A DNA stretch of 64,000 nt from Bacteroidales bacterium (GTDB lineage: Bacteria; Bacteroidota; Bacteroidia; Bacteroidales; FEN-979): assembly GCA_030681475.1 (NCBI GenBank), contig JAUXWT010000061.1, forward strand, positions 21,912 through 85,911. Direction: 5' to 3'. This document shows, piece by piece, positions 34,034-42,800 of this stretch; within the stretch, counting starts at the first letter, position 1; every line of letters starts with the position of its first letter. The translations under genes were made by a program, and so were the position numbers. Under the pieces are notes generated by a model. The model was not told where the DNA came from. It saw only the letters and a program-made list of their open reading frames with translations, and made no database searches.

Positions 34034-36829
34034 CTAATCCTTAACGCACCTCACGGTGAATGCATTTGCCCTGGAACTTTCATATTTCGAAACGGAGGGA
34101 TCGATTGTATTGAGCCCTCTGGCGATAGCTTTATTGCCGGAGATGGTAGAAGTCCAGAACATCGTTGCAGAAGGGTTTCCGGAAGTGAATGCCCATTTAT
34201 TGTTCAGGTAATAGATTCCTTTGAAAAGGGTATTAAATCCGGTGAGATAGAGGAGATAACTCCCTGCAATTCCTTCCCCTGGGGTTTTACCTGCAACTTC
34301 ATCGATCAGAGTCTGCCATTCAATTGACGTAGGGATGTGCCAACCCGGTGGACATAAACCCTGCGTGCCTTCCTGATCACTGTACTGCATCACCTCATCC
34401 CATTGGTAAAAACCACCCGATGTGCAGCCGCCCTGCATAGATGCGTAACAATATTTCTGAGGCTGGCAGTTATCAGTCTGTGGTGTAGCAGGGTCTAACT
34501 CATTGCCGTAGCTCAAATCCTGGGCCATCCAGCATCGCGTACCAGACCAATAGGTGTTATAGGATTTATATGGAGTTGGTGTTCTGACATCTTTCAGGGG
34601 AAAGAGGGGATTTCCACACTGGAACTGTGGAGGAGTTATTATCGAAATAACCTTTGTATCCTTTGCGGGGCAATTGAAGTTATTAACGTATGTATAAGTG
34701 ATCATGTGGGTTCCCACCCCGGCAACGGCGGGGTTGAACATGTATTCTCCGGCTACCGGGGTCACGCCTGTTCCTGAATAGACCCCGGTTGGTCCAAGTG
34801 GGGTTCCTCCATGCAGTATAAATGGTTTTGCTATCGGAATTGTCACCAGGTTGAAACAGGTCATCAGGGTGACCAAGGGTTTTGGATTGATCAGAATATC
34901 TTTCGTTTTGGATTTTTGGCAGCCGTGAATTGTTACGCCGTCCAGTTTAAGTTGGGCGGGTCCTGTACCAGTCCAGTTGACATCAGCTACATGTGGCGAT
35001 CCGGGGACAGGAGTGACCGTACCTTTGCCGGTATATGGCGGGGGGATGTTCCATGTATATGTTGTCAACGGGTCGGCAGGAACCTGATATTGTGAAGGAG
35101 TCGGATAATCCTGGCATACCGACGCAGGCACAACCGGACCTGAAAAATCGACAAAAGGAACAGCATTGACCTGAATATTCTGAGACATGGCATTGGTACA
35201 ACCGTTCAGATCGGTGAAAGTATAGGTTATCGAGTGATTGCCGACACCTGCTGTTGCAGGATAAAAACTCCCGGCAACAATTCCGGTGCCTGTATAGATA
35301 CCCCCGATTGGAGATGCAGCCAATAGTGGAAATGGCGCAATATCCTCACATACATCGGGAATGCTGTTAAAGGTGATCACCGGCGTTGCATTTACAACGA
35401 TAGATTGTGTTGCCGAGCTTGTGCATCCGTTCACATCGGTATATGTATAAGTGATCGTATGAGTTCCAATACCGGCATTAGCGGGATCAAACACCCCACC
35501 CGCTACACCTGTACCGGAATAGGTACCTCCGGACGGAGTTGCGGTTGAAAGAGGAAATGCGGCGTTATTCAAACAAACTTCGTTGAGGGCCGGAAAGTTC
35601 ACTTCCGGCAAAGGGTTTATGGTAACAGCCAATTGCGAGGTAATTCCCGGTGAAGGGCAGGCGGCGTTGGTGCCATACACTTCAATAAATCCTGATGTTG
35701 CAGTGGATGAAAAGCTGATCGAGATGAAAGGATCACCCGGATCAGCCTGTACAATGGTCACGCCCGGTTGTGCCGGGTTATAACTGAAGTGATATTCTTC
35801 CGTGCCGGGATTGGGTACAACTGAAATAGTCTGACCAGTTGTTCCTGCACAGAAGGTCTGCGGCCCCATGGTGAATGTCAGCGGCTGCGCACAGGTTGAC
35901 TCGGGTGCGGTGAACTGGTGGGTAAGTGAACAGTCCGGGATTTCAGAGAAAACAGCCGTGAGGAGGTGGGGTAACCCGTCACATGGAATATTCGTCAGGA
36001 TATATGGCAATGGACTTGTGAACGTGGGATTGAATACCTGGGAGACAGGTGGGACAGCCGTATTGTCGGTTATTGTCAACGTACCCGTGGAGGGTGCATT
36101 GGTGAATTCAATGTTTCCTGAAACCGAGAAGGTATTTGAACCCGGGTCACATACCGTAGAATTTGCAGTAATCGCGATCACAGAGCAATTGGTAACGATA
36201 TCACAGTCTGTAAAACCAGTCCCCCCGGTCTGCGAAAAAGTGATCATCCCTGGCAGTGTGCTGTAGTTTGTTATGAGAAGAATATAGATCTCGCCAACCT
36301 GGGCATTCATGATATTACAGGTCTCAATAGCAAACGAGGAATAACTGCAGTCGGTAATGTTTCCTTTCGGATATATACAGCCCGGTGTTGTGTTGCTACA
36401 ACACGGGTCAAGTGGTTTAGGACATGTCCCTGTAAGGCCATTGGCACATCCGTCGGTAAGGCTTGAAAATGGCCCCCAGCAAATAAAATCAACATCATGA
36501 TTGTCTGACTGTGAAATGGTGATAATGATATCACCAGCCACACTGACCTGCATATAATACCAAGCCGGGCAAGGTGTCGAATTAAGGCAACCGTAATTCG
36601 GATAGCCACCTACAGCAGGGGGAGCTGTTCCGGAGGTGCCTGCGGGAAATGAATAGGTGTTTTCAGAGCAGGAAACCTGGGCGCCTGAGCACTCAAAAGT
36701 ACCTTCTAACGGGGCATTTTCCTGGTTTGATTGTGGTGAAGCTTCCGCCTGATAAGAATTGAACAATAAAAAAAATGGCAGAAAGAGACCTTGCAGGAAA
36801 AACAAAAAAAGATTTTGTTTCTTCTTCAT
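34034..36829 (-). CDS. Large secreted protein: YSFPAG/WGPF N-domain, Ig-like modules, FISUMP C-terminus
   Basis: A 931-aa protein. The N-terminal signal region (LFLFFLQGLFLPFFLLF) is followed by a Cys-rich domain (about 42-215: NTYSFPAG, YPNYGCL, PAWYYMQV, DVDFICWGPF) also found in the T9SS type A protein at 6333-8585. Two similar repeats of about 75 residues (about 405-555) share the frame GTYSGTGVAGGVFDPANAG and GTHTITYTYTDVNGC. A PKD-like module follows, then the shared cassette: AKPFILHGGTPLG and a FISUMP domain (CPPGWHIPTSIEW, TMFWTSTISG, ending FTVRCVKD). It starts 12 bases after the stop of the 2709-aa gene, so they are co-transcribed. Confidence 0.85.
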   Translation of the reverse strand: MKKKQNLFLFFLQGLFLPFFLLFNSYQAEASPQSNQENAPLEGTFECSGAQVSCSENTYSFPAGTSGTAPPAVGGYPNYGCLNSTPCPAWYYMQVSVAGDIIITISQSDNHDVDFICWGPFSSLTDGCANGLTGTCPKPLDPCCSNTTPGCIYPKGNITDCSYSSFAIETCNIMNAQVGEIYILLITNYSTLPGMITFSQTGGTGFTDCDIVTNCSVIAITANSTVCDPGSNTFSVSGNIEFTNAPSTGTLTITDNTAVPPVSQVFNPTFTSPLPYILTNIPCDGLPHLLTAVFSEIPDCSLTHQFTAPESTCAQPLTFTMGPQTFCAGTTGQTISVVPNPGTEEYHFSYNPAQPGVTIVQADPGDPFISISFSSTATSGFIEVYGTNAACPSPGITSQLAVTINPLPEVNFPALNEVCLNNAAFPLSTATPSGGTYSGTGVAGGVFDPANAGIGTHTITYTYTDVNGCTSSATQSIVVNATPVITFNSIPDVCEDIAPFPLLAASPIGGIYTGTGIVAGSFYPATAGVGNHSITYTFTDLNGCTNAMSQNIQVNAVPFVDFSGPVVPASVCQDYPTPSQYQVPADPLTTYTWNIPPPYTGKGTVTPVPGSPHVADVNWTGTGPAQLKLDGVTIHGCQKSKTKDILINPKPLVTLMTCFNLVTIPIAKPFILHGGTPLGPTGVYSGTGVTPVAGEYMFNPAVAGVGTHMITYTYVNNFNCPAKDTKVISIITPPQFQCGNPLFPLKDVRTPTPYKSYNTYWSGTRCWMAQDLSYGNELDPATPQTDNCQPQKYCYASMQGGCTSGGFYQWDEVMQYSDQEGTQGLCPPGWHIPTSIEWQTLIDEVAGKTPGEGIAGSYLLYLTGFNTLFKGIYYLNNKWAFTSGNPSATMFWTSTISGNKAIARGLNTIDPSVSKYESSRANAFTVRCVKD

Positions 36830-36841
36830 AGGTATATTCTC

Positions 36842-39800
36842 CTAATCTTTCACACACCTCACCGGAAAGGCATTGGTTTTTGCGCTTTCATATATCGAAA
36901 CCGAGGAGTTGATCGTATTGAGCCCCCTGGCGATGGGTTTATTTCCTGAGAGTGTGGATGTCCAGAACATGGTCGCCCCGGGGCTGCCGGCATCAAAGGC
37001 CCACAGGTTATTCAGGTAATAGATCCCTTTGCGCAGCGAATTGAATCCTCCTGCTGCTTTGAGATAACCTCCTGCAGTTGCATCTCCGGGGTTCATATTT
37101 GCCACTGCATCGATCAGGTTCTGCCATTCATTGATTGTAGGTATATGCCATCCCGGAGGGCAGGCGCCCTGGTATGGGGCCTGGGTAAGTGCATATTGGA
37201 TAAGCTCATCCCATTGATAGAGGCCGCCATAAACAGTGCAACCTGCATTATCTGTGGTCAGGCAGTACTTTTCATTGATACAGTTGTCAGTTTGAGGCTG
37301 TGGCTGGTTCTGGGAGGGAAAAGTCACCGTGGTACCATACCGAAGGTTCTCAGCCATCCAGCATTTTGCATTGATCATAATGGTACGGTAAGTATTATTG
37401 TCTCGTGGATCGGTAAGCAAGCTTACCCCGCATGGATAGCTGACATTCGACGTGAGTACCGTGATCGTTTGAGGGATAGAGGAGGCTTTGCAATTATTCA
37501 CGGTGGTGTATGTATAATAGATGGTGTTCGAACCAAGAAACACTGCGGCATCACCCGGATTAAATATGTTTCCAGGAAGGGCGGGGGCGGCCGGATTGTT
37601 TAAATGATATGTTCCGGTGGCTCCATATGGGCTTCCTCCTTTTAAAATGAAGGGTTTAGCATTTTTAGTGGTGACCAGGTCATTGCAAAATGAATAGGAA
37701 ACGACCGGTAGCGGATGGACTATGATAGACAGGGGGGCAGACACGGGTCCATCCCCACATTCATTATTTCCGGTTACAGTCAAAGTGCCATTGGTTGCAG
37801 TAGTTGAGAATGTTATGCTGATAGCCGGTGTTCCGTTACCCACAATGGACACGCCGGTACCTGTGTAGGCCCATTTATACGAGGTTGCATTCAGGATTGC
37901 GGGAACAGAATATGACTGGGTGGATGTTTTACAAACACTGATTGGTCCGGTGATCGCACCAGGGGTAATTGGCCAGGGCTTAAAGGAAACGGGAAAGGTC
38001 ATCGCTGTTGCAGTACAACTTACTCCTGTATATACTATGGTTTCAGTAAGATCAACGAACACCGGTGGCGTGTTTGCCCATAGAACTGAGACCGTATTTT
38101 GACCCAGCGGTAGTTGGGCTGTTCCACCTGTAATGGTCCATTGATAAACATTGCCGGTTGTTCCGGCAGAATATACCTGGGTGGAAAATCCACAGATGGG
38201 GGTCAAAGGGCCAGTGATCACCGGGCTGGGGTTTGGATTAACAGTAACGGTGAGGGTCGTTGGTGTTACAGCGGTACAACCGGTGGAACCCACCGTATAA
38301 TTTACTGTGATAATGTAGGTCCCGGGATTCAGCCAGGTCATGGTAAATTGATTGTCGGAGGAACCTCCCCCGGTAAAGGTACCTCCTGCTGCCGGGATAC
38401 CCCAAACATAGGATGTCGCCGATGCATCGGTATTGTACGTTTCAATATCCCCCACACAAACATGCGTTTCTCCTGTCAGTGTTGGGGTAGGGAGATCCTG
38501 AACATTAACTGTGTAAGAGGAGGCCACATTGGCTGTACAGCCATTCGCATCGAAATAGTTAACAGTCAGGGTTTGTGGCCCGATGACATTCCAGGCAACG
38601 GTAATTTCGTTGATTCCCGGTCCCGGAACAAAGGATCCACCTGCCGAAATGGTCCATTGATAGTTTGTCATACCAGCCTCAGTAAAATAAATTAATCCCG
38701 TGGTACCTGAACAAACAGAGGGGGCCCCGGTTATTTGCGGGACAGGCAATGGATTTACCGTAATTGTAAATGATTTTGCGGTACCGACGCAACTGACTGA
38801 TTGATTTGTGAATGTCGGAGTGACCGTTATGGTGGCGACAACCGGTGTGGAACCAGTATTGACAGCGATAAACGAAGCAATATTTCCGGTACCGGATGAC
38901 GGCAGACCGATCGTGGCAGTATTGTTTGTCCAGCTATATGTCGTGGTACCAATCGTATTGTTGGTTCCAAAAGTGACAACACTGGTCATGACGTTGTGGC
39001 AAACTACCAGGTTTAAGGGATTGTTCACTTGTCCTGACGGGTTCACTGTGATGGTAAAGATTTCTGCAGGTCCAATACAACTTTCAGATAAATTTGAAAA
39101 TGTCGGGGTCACCGTGATGGTGGCTACTACCGGTGCGGTGCCGGTATTGACGGCAGTAAAGGAGGGAATATTTCCGGATCCGGCGGCTGCGAGACCAATT
39201 GATACTGTATTGTTTGTCCAATTATAAGTTGTAGTGCCCCCGGAATTATTCGTATTGAAGTCGACATCCCCGGTTGATGTATTGTTGCAAACAACCAGGT
39301 CGGTTGGATCGATCACCTGACCGGTCGGGTTCACCGTGATCGTAAAATTTTCTGTGGGGCCAACACAACTTTCTGACAAATAGGTAAATGTCGGAGTAAC
39401 AGTAATTGTGGCTACCACCGGCGTTAAGCCGTTGTTGACGGCGTTAAAGGAGGCAATATTACCGTTGCCTGAAGCAGGCAGGCCAATCGAAGTCGTGTTG
39501 TTGAGCCAGTTATAAGTGGTTGTGCCGACCGTATTTGTTGTTCCAAAGGTGACAGCAGTGGTGAGTGCGGTATTGCATGCAACGAGATCGGTTGGGTCGT
39601 TCACCTGACCTGTTGGATTTACGGTGATGGTAAACGTTTTTGCAGGACCGACGCAACTTACCGATTGATTGGTAAATGTCGGAGTAACGGTAATTGTGGC
39701 TACCACAGGCACAGTGGTGGTATTGATAGCTGTAAAGGAAGGAATATTGCCATTCCCGTTGCCTGCAAGGCCGATAGAAGTGTTATCGTTAGCCCAGCTA

Positions 39801-42800
39801 TAGGTTGTCGTGCCTCCGCTGTTGTTCGTCCCGAAGATGACATCTGTTGTATTTGCGTTGTTGCAAACTACCAGGTTCGCTGGATCGATCACCTGGCCTG
39901 ATGGATTCACCGTAATGGTGAATGTTTCAGAAGGTCCCACACAGCTTAAGGAAAGATTTGTAAATGTCGGTGTGACTGTTATCGAAGCCGTTACCGGAGC
40001 GGTCGTGGTGTTTACAGCAGTAAATGCAGTAATGTCACCCGTTCCGCTGGCTGGAAGCCCAATGGAGGCTGTATTGTTAGTCCAGCTATATGTTGCTGTA
40101 CCACCGGTATTGTTCGTGCCAAACGTGACAGCGGTGTTGGTGCCACCATGACAGACAACCAGGTCGGCCGGATCGATCACCTGTCCCGTTGGATTCACAG
40201 TTATATCAAAGGTCTCGGACGGGCCGACACAACTTTCTGACAGATATGTAAAAGTTGGAGAAACTGTGATGGTAGCCACTATCGGCGAGGTTGTAATGTT
40301 AACAGCAGTAAATGCAGCAATATTCCCTGTTCCGGATGATGCAAGCCCAATGGAGGCTGTATTGTTAGTCCAGTTATATGTTGTTGTACCAACAGTATTA
40401 TTCGTACTGAAAATGACATCGGCGCTTGGGTTGGCATTGCAAACAACCATATCAGGCGGATCGTTCACCTGTCCTGACGGGTTCACCTTAATGGTAAAGG
40501 CTTCTGCTGGACCAACACAATTTTCAGATAGATTGGAAAAAGTCGGAGTAACCGTGATAGTGGCTATCACCGGGGCAGCGCCGGTATTGATGGCAGTAAA
40601 GGAAGCAATATCACCGGTTCCGAATGCAGAAAGTCCGATCGTTGTATTATCGTTTGTCCAGCTATAGCTCGTTGTCCCGCCGGTATTGTTCGTTGCGAAG
40701 ATGACATCCGTAGTAGATGCGGCGTTGCATACAACCAGGTCGGTTGGATCGATCACCTGACCGGTCGGGTTCACCGTTATCGTAAAAGTTTCTGCGGGGC
40801 CAACACAACTTTCTGACAAATAGGTAAATGTCGGCGTAACAGTAATTGTGGCCACCACCGGCGTTAATCCGTTGTTAATGGCGGTAAAGGAGGCAATATT
40901 ATCGTTGCCTGAAGCAGGCAGGCCAATCGAAGTCGTGTTGTTGAGCCAGTTATAAGTGGTTGTGCCGACCGTATTTGTTGTTGCAAAGGTTACAGCGGTG
41001 GTGAGTGCGGTATTGCATGCAACGAGATCGGTTGGGTCGTTCACCTGACCTGTTGGATTTACGGTGATCGTAAAAGTTTCAGGAGGGCCGATGCAACTTT
41101 CTGATAAATGCGTAAACGTTGGAGTGACTGTAATGGTTGCTACTACCGGCATGGTGCCATTGTTGATTGCGGTAAAGGAGGCAATGTTCCCGGTTCCGGT
41201 GGCAGACAAGCCGATGGAGGTGGTGTTGTTTGTCCAGCTATAGGTCGTAATACCAACGGTATTGTTCGTTTCAAAGTTAACATCCGGGGTGGGCCCGGCA
41301 TTGCAAACAACAAGGTCTGTTGGATCGTTCACTTGTCCCAATGGGTTCACCGTGATGGTAAATGTCTCCGGAGGCCCCTCGCAATTAACCGAAAGGTTGG
41401 TAAATGTGGGAATTACTGTGATCGTGGCAATTACGGGCGCAGTTGTGGTGTTGACAGCGCTAAAGGAGGCGATATTCCCGGTTCCGCTGGCTGCAAGTCC
41501 AATTGAAGTCGTATTATTTGTCCAGCTAAACGTTGTCGCACCCCCGGTATTATTCGAACCAAAAGTGACAGCAGTATTTGTGCCACCATTGCAAACGACC
41601 AGGTCTGTCGGATCAATCACCTGTCCGGTCGGGTTTACGGTGATCGTAAAGTTTTCAGGCGGCCCGACACAGCTTTCTGAAAGATTGGTAAAGGTAGGGG
41701 TAACGGTGATGGTAGCTACCACGGGCATTGTTCCAGTGTTGATCGCTGTAAAGGAAGGAATATTGCCCGTTCCGGTAGCTGTTAAGCCGATTGAAGTTGT
41801 ATTGTTTGTCCAGTCGTAGGTTGTGGCACCAACCGTATTGGTTGTTCCAAAAGTTACATCCGTGGTAAGCCCTTCGTTGCATACAACCAGGTTTGTTGGA
41901 TCGATAACCTGTCCAGACGGATTCACCGTAATGGTAAATATTTCCGGCAGGCCGGTACAACTTACGGATTGATTTATGAAGGTTGGCGTAACTGTGATGG
42001 TTGCCACCACAGGGGCTGTTGTGGTATTTGCCGCTGTAAATGAAGCAATGTTCCCGGTGCCGCTTGCAGTAAGGCCGATCGAAGTTGTATTGTTGGTCCA
42101 GCTATAAGTTGTACTGCCACCTGTGTTGTTTGTTGCAAATGTAATGTCAGCAGTAGTTCCGGCATTGCATGCCACAAGGTCAATTGGGTCGATCACCTGT
42201 CCGGCCGGGTTCACTGTGATGGTAAAGGTTTCCGGAGGACCAACGCAACTTTCCGAAAGGTTGGTAAATGTCGGTGTAACAGTAATCGTGGCCACCTCCG
42301 GCGAGGTGCCGGTGTTAACGGCGGTAAAGGAGGCGATATTCCCGGTTCCGCTTGCAGCAAGTCCGATCGAAGTGGTGTTGTTCTCCCAACTGTATGTTGT
42401 TGTGCCGACTGTGTTGTTTGTTCCAAAGTTTATAATATTGGTAATACCATTATGGCATACAACCAGATCGGCCGGATCGATCACCTGTCCTGAGGGGTTC
42501 ACTGTGATCGAAAAAGTCTCAGCAGGGCCGACACAACTAACTGATTCATTAGTGAATGTGGGAGTTACGGTGATGGTTGCCAAAACCGGAGCTGTCGTGG
42601 TATTTGCAGTAGTAAAGGAGGAAATATCCCCGGTTCCGCTTGCTGCAAGTCCGATAGAAGGCGTTGAGTTAGACCAGCTATAGGTTGTGGCGCCGCCTGT
42701 ATTGTTCGTTCCGAAGATGACATCAGAGGTTGTGCCTGCGTTACAAACGACCTGATCGGCAGGATCGATGATATGTCCTGAGGGGTTAACCGTGATGGTG

